Positions 19,360 to 28,184 of a stretch of 64,000 nt of DNA are shown here, piece by piece. The DNA lies in the NCBI GenBank assembly GCA_024280855.1, contig JAJRPG010000082.1:32391-96390 (forward strand), given 5' to 3'. The notes below the pieces were generated by a model. That model was not told the origin of the DNA. It worked only from the letters and a program-made list of their open reading frames with translations, and made no database searches. The position numbers and the translations under genes are program-made. How positions within the stretch are numbered: the stretch's first letter is position 1; each line of letters starts with the position of its first letter. Source of the stretch: Planctomycetota bacterium (lineage in GTDB: Bacteria > Planctomycetota > Phycisphaerae > UBA1845).

Positions 19360-19869
19360 CTACGATGACGCCATTTCCATCTTTATCAATTCACCAATAT
19401 TCAATAAAATCAGCAGCGTGCCTTCATGATTGACAATACCTGAAACAAAACCAGTATCGCAATTTAGCGCACCACGCGGTGCCGGTTCAATGTCTGAAAG
19501 CTTTGCGCGAAGAACTTCATTCACGGCGTCCACGACGACGCCCACTGTTCTATTCTCTACGTTGAGTACTATCACGCGTGAATCATCGGTCGGCTCAGCA
19601 GCTTCAAGACCGAATTTTCGCCGCAAATCAATGATAGGTATCACATGCCCTCGAAGGTTCACCAATCCACGAACATGGGTGGGAACGCCTGGCATTTCTG
19701 TCGTGTGTCCAATGAGAATAATCTCCTGGACGTCCATGATATCAACGCCGTACTCTTCCGACGCCAACCTAAAGCTAACCAACTGACAGGCATCTTCAGC
19801 AAGAAGATCCGAATCGATTTCGCCGTTAGAGCCGGTCGTTAGTTGTTCGTCTGCGGTCAATGTAGACAT
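19360..19869 (-). CDS. cheW: Chemotaxis coupling protein CheW
   Basis: A 169-residue CheW with an extra acidic N-terminus of about 25 residues. The SH3-like core is clear: LVSFRLASEEYGVDIMDVQEI, MPGVPTHVRGLVNLRGHVIPIIDLRRKFG, VGVVVDAVNEVL and GIVNHEGTLLILLNI. It couples CheA to receptors. It is the first gene of the minus-strand chemotaxis run, so its promoter should lie in the gap before the divergent cheX. Confidence 0.95.
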   Translation of the reverse strand: MSTLTADEQLTTGSNGEIDSDLLAEDACQLVSFRLASEEYGVDIMDVQEIILIGHTTEMPGVPTHVRGLVNLRGHVIPIIDLRRKFGLEAAEPTDDSRVIVLNVENRTVGVVVDAVNEVLRAKLSDIEPAPRGALNCDTGFVSGIVNHEGTLLILLNIGELIKMEMASS

Positions 19870-20417
19870 ATTCGTATCACTATTATCAAGAGTTCAACAT
19901 AGCTAGGATCACTACTACGATATCGACTGATAACGTCACGCAGTCTCGCTAGAAACGTCATCTAATCTGCAATTCTCTACAAGTTTGATGCACCACCAAA
20001 CCACACACGGTGCATTGCCCCAGAAGATCTTCCCAATAAAGAAGGCTCTACATCTCCGCATCGGGATCATTATTGCGCGGCTTGAGATAGAAAAAGCTTA
20101 CGGCTAATCATATCAGGACTAAACCCCAATATTGCTGTAAACCCCCTACGCAATCCTCGTCTTTGCAACTCGGCATAATCACCTAGCTGCTCACCAATCG
20201 CCTCGCCATCTGTATCGGAGTCGGTACATGATTGAATTCGAATCGTTTATTGTTCGCCTGGTTACAGTCAGCAGCAGTCGAAGTCGATAGTTGGATTGTA
20301 CAAATTGTAAGATACGGTTGTACAAATGTAGAGCTGTTATATTTTTCCTTGGGTTATGGTCGGGCATGTACCAGGGATATATTATTGCCCAAGCTGACGT
20401 GATGGAGCTGTGATACT
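19870..20417. other. Long divergent regulatory gap between cheW and cheX
   Basis: This 548-base gap separates the two chemotaxis transcription units. Apart from the paired TTGTACAAAT sites at 20296-20327, no gene is certain. On the minus strand there is an open run of about 50 codons ending at TAA 20070-20072 with protein-like composition (including GEQLGDYAELQRRGLRRGF), but it has no ATG or GTG start; it may be a decayed gene end or chance. Confidence 0.45.
20296..20327. promoter_or_regulatory. Paired palindromic TTGTACAAAT sites, candidate operator
   Basis: Two identical 10-base copies at 20296-20305 and 20318-20327 each contain the perfect palindrome TTGTACAA. Their centres are 22 bases apart, about two helical turns, so a dimeric regulator could bind both on one face of the DNA. 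They lie about 90 bases upstream of the cheX start. A half-like TTGTAAG sits between them. No regulator gene adjoins; function is inferred from symmetry and spacing alone. Confidence 0.45.
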
Positions 20418-20918
20418 ATGAATGTAAGATTTATAAACCCTTTTATTGCATCGATCTGTAATACGCTGGAAACGATGTGCGCTACAAAGGTGACTATCGG
20501 AAAGCCTTCGCTCAAAGGCGATAATGATGGCTCTACAGATGTGTCAGGCGTCATCGGATTCTCAGGTGATGCTGCTGGTAGCTTGGTCCTACACTTCAGT
20601 TTTGATGTAGCTTCTGCCATCGCAAGTAAATTTGCAGGTTGCGAAATTACGCAAGATCATGAAGATTTTTCTGATGCCATTGGTGAATTAGCGAACATGG
20701 TAGCTGGTGCGGCTAAAGCACAGTTCGAAGGATTGAACGTTTCGATATCACTACCCAACGTCGTAGTTGGAAAAGGTCATAACGTTACTTCATCCAAGGG
20801 TGAGAAGCGCGTGATCATTCCATGCGAAACCGAAGTTGGAAATTTCATGGTTGAGGTAGGTATGATTATCAAAAAAGCATCTGAATCCAGACAAGCGGTC
20901 GCGGCTACGGGAGCATAG
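20418..20918 (+). CDS. cheX: CheY-P phosphatase CheX
   Basis: A 166-residue CheX-family protein: MNVRFINPFIASICNTLETM at the start, DVSGVIGFSGDAAGSLVL, and the phosphatase helix DAIGELANMVAGAAKAQF, in which Glu and Asn of ExxN act on CheY-P. The end of the core, SLPNVVVGKGHNV, is also typical. It is followed after 4 bases by a cheY homologue, its likely substrate. With the tandem CheC this gives two phosphatase genes on opposite strands of one locus. Confidence 0.92.
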   Translation: MNVRFINPFIASICNTLETMCATKVTIGKPSLKGDNDGSTDVSGVIGFSGDAAGSLVLHFSFDVASAIASKFAGCEITQDHEDFSDAIGELANMVAGAAKAQFEGLNVSISLPNVVVGKGHNVTSSKGEKRVIIPCETEVGNFMVEVGMIIKKASESRQAVAATGA

Positions 20919-20922
20919 AACG

Positions 20923-21297
20923 ATGAAAATCATGTTAGTGGATGATTCCAGAACTATTCGTAACATTCAAAAAAATGTTCTAAAACAGCTAGGCTACGAA
21001 GACATCGTAGAGGCTGAGGACGGCGTTATTGCGCTGGCTAAGTTCGCGGAAACGTCACCGGACTTATGCCTTGTTGACTGGAACATGCCTAACATGGACG
21101 GTATCACGCTCATAAGAAAGATTCGTGAAACCAACAAGACCGTGCCGCTAATTATGTGTACCACAGAAGCGGAAAAAACGCGCGTGATCGAAGCCATCAA
21201 AGCTGGCGTAAATAATTACATCGTCAAGCCATTCACTGTAGAATCTCTGGGCGAGAAAATCAATCAAACCCTTTCCAAAGCTGGAGCTGGGGCGTAA
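20923..21297 (+). CDS. Chemotaxis response regulator (second CheY-like)
   Basis: A 124-residue receiver: acidic pair in LVDDSRTIR, phosphoacceptor Asp52 in CLVDWNMPNMDG, the Thr in MCTTEAEK and the Lys in YIVKPF. It is clearly different from the CheY at 13239. It starts 4 bases after cheX, so the two are co-expressed and CheX probably acts on it. Two CheYs commonly share one CheA, one driving output and the other serving as a phosphate sink; which is which cannot be told here. Confidence 0.92.
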   Translation: MKIMLVDDSRTIRNIQKNVLKQLGYEDIVEAEDGVIALAKFAETSPDLCLVDWNMPNMDGITLIRKIRETNKTVPLIMCTTEAEKTRVIEAIKAGVNNYIVKPFTVESLGEKINQTLSKAGAGA

Positions 21298-21332
21298 CGC
21301 TACTGTCATCAGGTGCTAGCTATTTGGTAGGC

Positions 21333-21683
21333 CTAGGAGCGTTTCGCGTCGGCAGAGGTCGGAATAACTAAACCCGTCGCAGCATCGACATTGAGGGGGG
21401 CCTCATCAAGTCGCATTTTCATCACTCGACCGACTTTGAATTTGACCGTGCGCTTGGGGGGTACGGGAACCTTGGCCATCGTCTTGGGATTCTGAGCTAA
21501 CCGAGCCGCACGAATACGACTCTCAAAAACGCCAAAATCTCTAAATTCCAAACGATTGCCCTGACTCAGCTCGTCAACAATGGCGTCTAAAAAAGATTGC
21601 AGGATACGTTTTACCAGAACACGTTTGCACTGCTCTTTATCGGCGATTCGATCAATTAGCTCTTTTTTTGTAATCGTTGCCAT
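21333..21683 (-). CDS. HU/IHF-family DNA-binding protein
   Basis: A 116-residue nucleoid protein. The N-terminal helices (TITKKELIDRIADKEQCKRVLVKRILQSFLDAIVDEL) and the core RLEFRDFGVFESRIRAARLAQNP match HU/IHF; the DNA-binding arm reads KTMAKVPVPPKRTVKFKVGRVMK, closer to IHF than to HU. It has a C-terminal tail of about 20 residues beyond the normal end. It bends DNA as a dimer. It converges on the chemotaxis cheY with 35 bases between stops. Confidence 0.92.
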   Translation of the reverse strand: MATITKKELIDRIADKEQCKRVLVKRILQSFLDAIVDELSQGNRLEFRDFGVFESRIRAARLAQNPKTMAKVPVPPKRTVKFKVGRVMKMRLDEAPLNVDAATGLVIPTSADAKRS

Positions 21684-21946
21684 GATGTACTCACTTCTCG
21701 CTCTTGCTTCTATTCAACAAAACCAGCGTGACGCTTACCTGCAAACGCCCGTCCACCTCACCGGGATGATATATCACTTGGCTAGCTTCTAAATTCTACC
21801 GGCCCTGTCGATCAAAATCGTCGCAAGTCATAGTAGCGTATAGACTTCTGACAATCAAGCCGCCTGTGATTCCTTACAATTTCTAGATATTTTTGGCGAT
21901 TTAGCATCGCTCATCGACAGTTAAAATGGATTTATTCCATTTTTAC

Positions 21947-22270
21947 TTATCTAATTTGGCGACCGGTTCGAGTTGAATAAAAACGTCTTTGATATGTATT
22001 GCCATGACCAAAATTACGGCTTCCTTGATCGGTAATCGTTTCGCGGTACTCAACGGTCTCACCTGTGGCTTGGTATGCCGATGTGGATGGCCAATCTGCC
22101 CGACCAACGAACTGTGGCGGTAGTTGAACATAATCCGGATTGAATATGACGTTAGCTTTGCCGATATTATCGGCATATTGAGACGTGTATTTCATGGACG
22201 ACTTTACGTTGCATCCTGTTGCTGCAAATAACGCGATGCCGCAAATCAGTGATAACCAATGTCTAGACAT
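21947..22270 (-). CDS. Small putative lipoprotein
   Basis: A 107-residue protein from ATG 22270 (MSRHWLSLICGIALFAATGC). GAAGGGA 8 bases upstream favours this start over 22288. FAATGC is a lipobox, so Cys20 would be lipidated. The mature 88 residues are polar with several Tyr, Arg and Gly and show no family I recognise. An alternative open frame across the same bases (21943-22176) has no signal peptide and is less likely. Confidence 0.6.
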   Translation of the reverse strand: MSRHWLSLICGIALFAATGCNVKSSMKYTSQYADNIGKANVIFNPDYVQLPPQFVGRADWPSTSAYQATGETVEYRETITDQGSRNFGHGNTYQRRFYSTRTGRQIR

Positions 22271-22656
22271 AGAAAATTTCCCTTCCATGCCTGATTTATT
22301 GCATATGCTGTCCCAGCCTTAACAATTTCTCAGTATACGCCTGCAAGTCCGAGAAATACGGCGTTTTCTACCAGCAGGTGTAGACTTAACCTGTTTATCT
22401 TCTCAATTCTGGATCTTGCGGGTTGTGTGGATTATAAGGATTTTCTTCAAAAACCCTCCTATCATTAGGGTAAGGATTCAATTTGAGAAACATGGCCATC
22501 GCCACAAAATCTGGCGTTCGCCAACTTAATTGTTGTGATATGTGATACGTCTCTATAAAATGAAGTAAAGTCTGTTTTCGTAAGCTTTTCTCTATGCTCA
22601 CATTGGGGTCAAGAATGCACGCTCGACAAGACAATCTGATTTCCTTCCAAAGTCGA
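22271..22656. other. Divergent intergenic region
   Basis: This gap carries the promoters of the small lipoprotein (minus) and the subtilisin-type protease (plus). The plus-strand frame is open upstream to 22594, so part of the gap may be coding. A minus-strand frame spans 22395-22823, but its first half lies antisense to the protease signal peptide and it has no family features. Confidence 0.4.
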
Positions 22657-25600
22657 ATGTCTCGATCGGTCTCATTCCAACTACTTTTTGTCACTGTATC
22701 CTGGGTTACGATCCCTGCATTAACCGGCCTGGCGCAATCGCCTGAGTCAACAATCCAATCTCTGATCTCACCCGGCGACACAGCGCTAGACCTCTCAATA
22801 AAAATACATGACACGCAGGCCAATAAATTGCCTTCTCAGCCTGCCAATCCGGGACTATCGTTCAACTATCATCCCAAACGATTCCTAGTACGTTTCGCAC
22901 GCCATTGCGATGGTCCACAGCGACAATTAATTCATAAGTCTATTGGGTACGTCAAAAATCTTCGCAACTATCGCGCATGCGCCGGGCTATGCCTAGTCGA
23001 AGTGGACGTGGCCGATTACAACAAAGCTCTATCCTCCTATCAGAGACATGTAGATGTCACCTATGCAGAAGCTGATACGGTGATCCAACTTAGCGCCTTA
23101 CCAAATGACCCGCTATTCGATCAACTTTGGGGTATGCAAAATACAGGGCAAACCATAAATGGCACACCAGGTTTACCCGGTGCTGACATTGGTGCGTCAC
23201 ACGGATGGGAACAATGGACTGGTGATCCCAATTATCGCATCGCTATTATTGACACAGGGATTGATTATACACACGTCGATCTGGCAGCTAACATCTGGAC
23301 GAATCCCGATGAAATCCCCAACAACGGGATTGATGATGATGGGAATGGCTATGTCGATGACATACATGGCTATGATGTGGTAAACGAAGACGGTGACCCT
23401 TTCGACGATAATGGCCATGGCACACACATCGCAGGCTCTATTGGCGCAGTCGGCGATAACAACATCGGCGTCACCGGTCTTAATTGGCGATGCCAGCTTG
23501 TTGCGATTAAAGCATTTGGTAGTGACGGGCGAGGATTCGTATCCGACGCTATCGAAGCATTAGAATATGTAATTGCCAATAACATAAATCTTTCAAACAA
23601 TAGCTACGGTTTCAATACACATTCACAATCGCTGTCTGACACTATCGCGGCTAGCCAGCTAATCGATCACTTATTTGTCACCGCAGCCGGTAACGACGTA
23701 GGGCGAAATATAGATGATAGGTTGGTTTTCCCTGCTTCGTACAATTTGGATAACATACTTGTTGCCACGGCCACTGAGAATCTTGATGTACTGTCTATTG
23801 TTTCAAATGTAGGTCTAGTCAGCGTTGATGTTGGTGCGCCTGGTCAGCTAATTTTAAGCACTTTTCCCGGTAACAATTATGCATTTTTAACGGGCACGTC
23901 AATGGCGTGTGCGTATACTACAGGCCTTGCCGCACTATTGCGCAGTAAAGAACCTGACCTTGAGGCAGTAAATATTAAGGAACAGATTATCTCTACCACT
24001 CGACCGCTAGCGTCCTTGCAAGGGCGCATCATGTCGGGTGGCATTATCGACGCAGCGGCTGCGCTTGGCGACTGTAACCGAAACGGCTTACTCGATAGCA
24101 GCGAAATTTTTGCTGGAGCCTCAGATTGCAATCAGAATGACAGACTAGACATTTGCGAGGCAGACTGCGACCTGGATGGACTGATCGATGAATGTGCTAT
24201 TTCCCAGAATTTCGATACCGATTGCAATCAAAATAACTTACCCGACTCTTGCGACCTAGCCGAGAACTCGAACCTCGATTGTGACGCCAATCAGATTCTA
24301 GATGTCTGCGAAATCATGGCTAGCGCAGACAATGATATTAACATGAATGGCGTATTAGATGTTTGCGAAAGCTGCCTCACCGAAGTTGACTGTATCAACA
24401 GCAATCCGTGTATGAGAATGGAATGCCTCGATAATTTTTGCGTATCAACGGCTTTGGACAATGTGGCATGTGACGACAACAACATGTGCAGCGAGAATGA
24501 CATGTGCAATGCCGGAGAATGCGCAGGCGAGCTTATTCTCTCATCGTCCTGTGGCCCATTGTTTACAACTGTATTAAGCAGCTTGAACGGGCAATTCCTC
24601 CCCGGCGGATCACAAAATTTCATTACCGCTGCTCGCGGTGATGAATTGATCATCGAATTTTTCGGGCAAAGATGGTCGCCACGAAGTATCGTAGCTTACA
24701 ATTTATTGGTAGACCCTATTGGCTACACGAGCGGCACCACAGGCCGTATCGGGCCTGACCTCGCCGGTGACGTGGTATTAGGCGCTTTTATTAATGAGAA
24801 CCGAGCAGACTACATTTTTTCCGGCTTTGCTCATATATCTGTATTGTTTAATGACACTATCAATTTTCTAGAATATATCGGCCTGCTGATCGTAGAAAAC
24901 GATTGTACTTTTGACGATAACGCCCCCTCCTATCTTGGCTCTCTAACCGTTAGAGTTTCGGATACGGCTAGCGGCACCTTTCGAATATGCCCTCAGGAAA
25001 CATCCAACTCGCTACCGATTACCTTTCTGCTTGAATGCGAATCACTTTTTACCATCGCACCATCAGAGATACAATGCGTCACGGTGGACATCCCCTTGGG
25101 TAATTGCGATCGCACACCGGACTGCAACAGCAATGGCACTTGGGACGTATGCGATATTGCGATGGGCACTAGCCTGGATTGCAACCGGAATGATGTACCT
25201 GATGAATGCGACCTGACTTCAGATTCAAGTTTTGATTGCAATAATAATGATATTCCAGATGAGTGTGACATTGCGTCGGACATAGAAACAGACTGCGACG
25301 CTAATATTATTCCAGATTCGTGCGAGCCAGATTGCAACGGCAACGGAATGACTGATGCGTGCGACATATTAGATGGACTGGCCTTCGATTGTAATGGCAA
25401 TGGCACGCTGGATGTTTGCGACATCGCTAACGAATCCAGCCGGGATTGTTTTGATCGCGGCAATGGCATCCCCGATGAATGCGAGGCTGACTGCAATGAA
25501 AACGGTGAAGCAGATACTTGTGATCTTGCTTTGGGAGCTAGTATCGATCGAGACGCGAACACAATCCCTGACGAATGCCAGTCTTCCTTGCTCGTCCCTG

Positions 25601-27336
25601 CGGATTTCCCAACTATTGCAGAGGCTATTAACGCGGCAGTATCAGGCGACGTGATCGTACTTGCACCAGGCACTTATGGAGGGAATGGCAATCTTTTCCT
25701 TGATTTCGGCGGAAAGATTTTAACCGTCCAATGCGAAGGACGTCGAGAAGACTGCATCATAGATTGCGATGGCGAAAGATTCGCTTTTGCACTCCGTGAT
25801 GATGAGACCACATTGTCTCGAATTGAACGTTTAACGATGCGCAACTGCGGTGCGGCGGTTTCCATGGAACGCGGCGCGAGCGTTACCATTTCAGATTGCG
25901 TTATAGAAAACAGTTTTGGCGCAGCTATTTTTGGCTCACGCTCCAAGGCTATCGTTGAAGATTGTCTTATCACTGGTTCTACTGGATTTGCTGCGATTAA
26001 TTTTGTCACATCAGAGCCAACTATTCTTCGCACACAAATTGTTGCCAACCAAGGCCGAGCGTTTTTCAGTGATGTATGCACAGTAGAATTGCATAGCTGC
26101 ACGATGGCTGACAATGGACAACTGAACGGCGGAGGCATTTTTGCACGTCGTAGCCAATATACGATCGACCATTGCACCGTCGCCAACAATTTTGGAAATG
26201 GCGCTCCTGCCTTGTTCGCATCAGATTCGCAAGTATCAATTACTAACAGTGTTATCTGGAATAATATCGAAACCAGCCAGCCAGGAGAGGTTTCAGAATC
26301 TGACGCGGTGTGCATGAATTTATTATGCCCTAACGAGCCGACGATTGTTGTCATCAATAAGACGCAACTCACGATTAGTGACACGCTAATAGACGGCGGT
26401 GTCTCAAGTATCGTAAGCGACGACTCCAGTATCTTGAGTTTTGAACAAGGGCTGATCGATGCGTCGCCACGATTCGTCAAAGCCTCTCGAAGAGATGATG
26501 TCTTTGCCGAATTGGAATTTAACGACTACCACCTGTCTGCAAACTCGCCATGCATCAATACAGGCCAGCGACTATTCCTGGCTGAGTATCCTGATGTCGA
26601 TCTTGAAACGCGCGTCTTATTTTCTCGGACTGACCTGGGCAGCGACGAGGCGACTTCGTTTGCGGATTGCAACGGAAACGGGAATCCCGATGGACAAGAT
26701 ATTGTTACAGGCCGAAGTGCCGATTGCAATACGAATGGCTGGCCTGACTCTTGCGATGTGCTACTGGGCCGAAGTCTGGACGATGATGGCAATGGTACGC
26801 CGGACGAATGCGAAATGGGGCTTACCGTATTAGCGGGGTCGCGACATTTGGAATTGAATATGGACAATTCAAATGTGCTTGTCGCACTGCGCATCAATAC
26901 AGCAGAGCTTGAAGCGCTAGGTTGCGACAATACGTTTGTCGGCGCGAGTAATGAAATGCAAGATTTACCCTTTTACAAAACACCTCAGGCCTGGGCTTCT
27001 GTTATTGTCAACGGGCCAACCGTTCAATCTAACACTAACTATACGATCGAATTGTGGACGCTGATTGACGAATTACCCAAAACTATTCTTACGCAACAGG
27101 TCCGCACAGGCCCAATGGGCGATGTGAATAGTGATGGCTTGGTCAATGTGCGTGATCTTTTTGACATTCAGAAAATAAAGGCTACTTCGTGGGATGAAAA
27201 AACGCTCGCGCGGTTCGATCTCGCGCCATGCCTGGCAGACGGAATCATCGACAATGACGATATCACGGTCGTACGTCTTGGGTTTATGTCAGAAATTGAC
27301 GCCGCCCTGCCACCATGCGTGGCCGATTGTCCGTAG
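22657..27336 (+). CDS. Large secreted subtilisin-family (S8) protease with DCN repeats, beta-helix and dockerin-like end
   Basis: About 1559 residues from ATG 22657, where a signal peptide begins (MSRSVSFQLLF...GLAQ); the frame is open to 22594. Catalytic residues by this numbering: Asp199 (IIDTGIDYTHVDL), His254 (DNGHGTHIAGS), Asn346 (TAAGNDVG) and Ser415 (TGTSMACAYTTG). After the protease come blocks of DCN-type repeats (for example DCNNNDIPDECDIAS), an intervening domain of about 200 residues, more DCN repeats, a parallel beta-helix region (about 1080-1250: RNCGAAVSMERGASVTISDC and so on) and a dockerin-like C-terminus (GDVNSDGLVNVRDLFDIQ...DGIIDNDDITVVRLG). It is probably a calcium-stabilised surface or exported protease. 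A dockerin implies a partner cohesin, not seen here. Confidence 0.9.
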   Translation: MSRSVSFQLLFVTVSWVTIPALTGLAQSPESTIQSLISPGDTALDLSIKIHDTQANKLPSQPANPGLSFNYHPKRFLVRFARHCDGPQRQLIHKSIGYVKNLRNYRACAGLCLVEVDVADYNKALSSYQRHVDVTYAEADTVIQLSALPNDPLFDQLWGMQNTGQTINGTPGLPGADIGASHGWEQWTGDPNYRIAIIDTGIDYTHVDLAANIWTNPDEIPNNGIDDDGNGYVDDIHGYDVVNEDGDPFDDNGHGTHIAGSIGAVGDNNIGVTGLNWRCQLVAIKAFGSDGRGFVSDAIEALEYVIANNINLSNNSYGFNTHSQSLSDTIAASQLIDHLFVTAAGNDVGRNIDDRLVFPASYNLDNILVATATENLDVLSIVSNVGLVSVDVGAPGQLILSTFPGNNYAFLTGTSMACAYTTGLAALLRSKEPDLEAVNIKEQIISTTRPLASLQGRIMSGGIIDAAAALGDCNRNGLLDSSEIFAGASDCNQNDRLDICEADCDLDGLIDECAISQNFDTDCNQNNLPDSCDLAENSNLDCDANQILDVCEIMASADNDINMNGVLDVCESCLTEVDCINSNPCMRMECLDNFCVSTALDNVACDDNNMCSENDMCNAGECAGELILSSSCGPLFTTVLSSLNGQFLPGGSQNFITAARGDELIIEFFGQRWSPRSIVAYNLLVDPIGYTSGTTGRIGPDLAGDVVLGAFINENRADYIFSGFAHISVLFNDTINFLEYIGLLIVENDCTFDDNAPSYLGSLTVRVSDTASGTFRICPQETSNSLPITFLLECESLFTIAPSEIQCVTVDIPLGNCDRTPDCNSNGTWDVCDIAMGTSLDCNRNDVPDECDLTSDSSFDCNNNDIPDECDIASDIETDCDANIIPDSCEPDCNGNGMTDACDILDGLAFDCNGNGTLDVCDIANESSRDCFDRGNGIPDECEADCNENGEADTCDLALGASIDRDANTIPDECQSSLLVPADFPTIAEAINAAVSGDVIVLAPGTYGGNGNLFLDFGGKILTVQCEGRREDCIIDCDGERFAFALRDDETTLSRIERLTMRNCGAAVSMERGASVTISDCVIENSFGAAIFGSRSKAIVEDCLITGSTGFAAINFVTSEPTILRTQIVANQGRAFFSDVCTVELHSCTMADNGQLNGGGIFARRSQYTIDHCTVANNFGNGAPALFASDSQVSITNSVIWNNIETSQPGEVSESDAVCMNLLCPNEPTIVVINKTQLTISDTLIDGGVSSIVSDDSSILSFEQGLIDASPRFVKASRRDDVFAELEFNDYHLSANSPCINTGQRLFLAEYPDVDLETRVLFSRTDLGSDEATSFADCNGNGNPDGQDIVTGRSADCNTNGWPDSCDVLLGRSLDDDGNGTPDECEMGLTVLAGSRHLELNMDNSNVLVALRINTAELEALGCDNTFVGASNEMQDLPFYKTPQAWASVIVNGPTVQSNTNYTIELWTLIDELPKTILTQQVRTGPMGDVNSDGLVNVRDLFDIQKIKATSWDEKTLARFDLAPCLADGIIDNDDITVVRLGFMSEIDAALPPCVADCP

Positions 27337-27514
27337 ATTTTTTTGCACCTTCCTGAGTGCGAATCGATACATTTTGGTCTTTTTAACGCGGTATTTCTGA
27401 CTACAAGGGCTTCCGCATTCAATCCATTAAACTTCAGGCTTGCCCGGCGAATAGTCGATGGCTAAAATGTATGCGGGTGAATCAACATGGGCTGCCACTC
27501 AAGGAGAAGCTGCG

Positions 27515-28159
27515 ATGAGGCATAAACTTATTTCATTGGGATCGACAGTCGGTGTATTGTCATGCTGCCTATTGGGATGTCAGGCGAATAACCAATCAGA
27601 AATACGCCTAGCAAGACATGTTCCTGAAATGCAAACAACAACGACAGTGGCATTGGCGAGCTTCCGCACAAGCCCTTCTCTGATCCAGCAGCCTCAGACA
27701 AGTACGACGAAGGCGAATATGCAAAACGCTAATCAGGCCAACGTCGCTAAGCCAGTTCAGAAAATTACACTTCAGGCAAATAATAAAGACGCCGAAGAAG
27801 AAACTGCTGCCACAACGGCAACTAAGACGCTATACACTGCGCCATCCAGTGCGTCGGCGTTGGCCATCGCTTCTGCGGCATTAGGCTCAACGCAGGATAT
27901 AGCTAATGGCGGGCAAGAGGCGTCAGAGAATATCAATATTTCAGCGAGTTTTCGGCAGGCGCTTCAGCCATCGGTTTCTATTGGAGATGGGGGTAGTATC
28001 GGTAAGCGTGGTCTTCAACGTGGCTCGCCGCTTACGGGTTCTAATAATCTGAACATCTTTACGCCTCGTTCAAATGGTATTACCAATCGCTGCCAGGAAC
28101 TTATCACGGCTGGATTTTTTGCGGACGTCACCGGATGTCGCAATCATTTCAGGCGGTAA
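27515..28159 (+). CDS. Putative lipoprotein of unknown function
   Basis: A 214-residue protein from ATG 27515, preceded by AAGGAG at 27501-27506, so the longer frame from 27458 is not needed. The leader (MRHKLISLGSTVGVLSCCLLGC) ends in a lipobox. The mature part is Ala/Thr/Gln/Asn-rich and looks disordered to about residue 140, then Gly/Ser-rich, and ends NRCQELITAGFFADVTGC with two cysteines. I do not recognise a family. It may be surface exposed. Confidence 0.7.
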   Translation: MRHKLISLGSTVGVLSCCLLGCQANNQSEIRLARHVPEMQTTTTVALASFRTSPSLIQQPQTSTTKANMQNANQANVAKPVQKITLQANNKDAEEETAATTATKTLYTAPSSASALAIASAALGSTQDIANGGQEASENINISASFRQALQPSVSIGDGGSIGKRGLQRGSPLTGSNNLNIFTPRSNGITNRCQELITAGFFADVTGCRNHFRR

Positions 28160-28184
28160 CGCAGTGTTATAATTTGCATCCTTG

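Noticed and set aside
22395..22823. Minus-strand frame of 142 residues overlapping the protease start
   Set aside because: It runs antisense through the protease signal peptide, has no ribosome site, signal or family pattern, and the plus-strand gene is certain.
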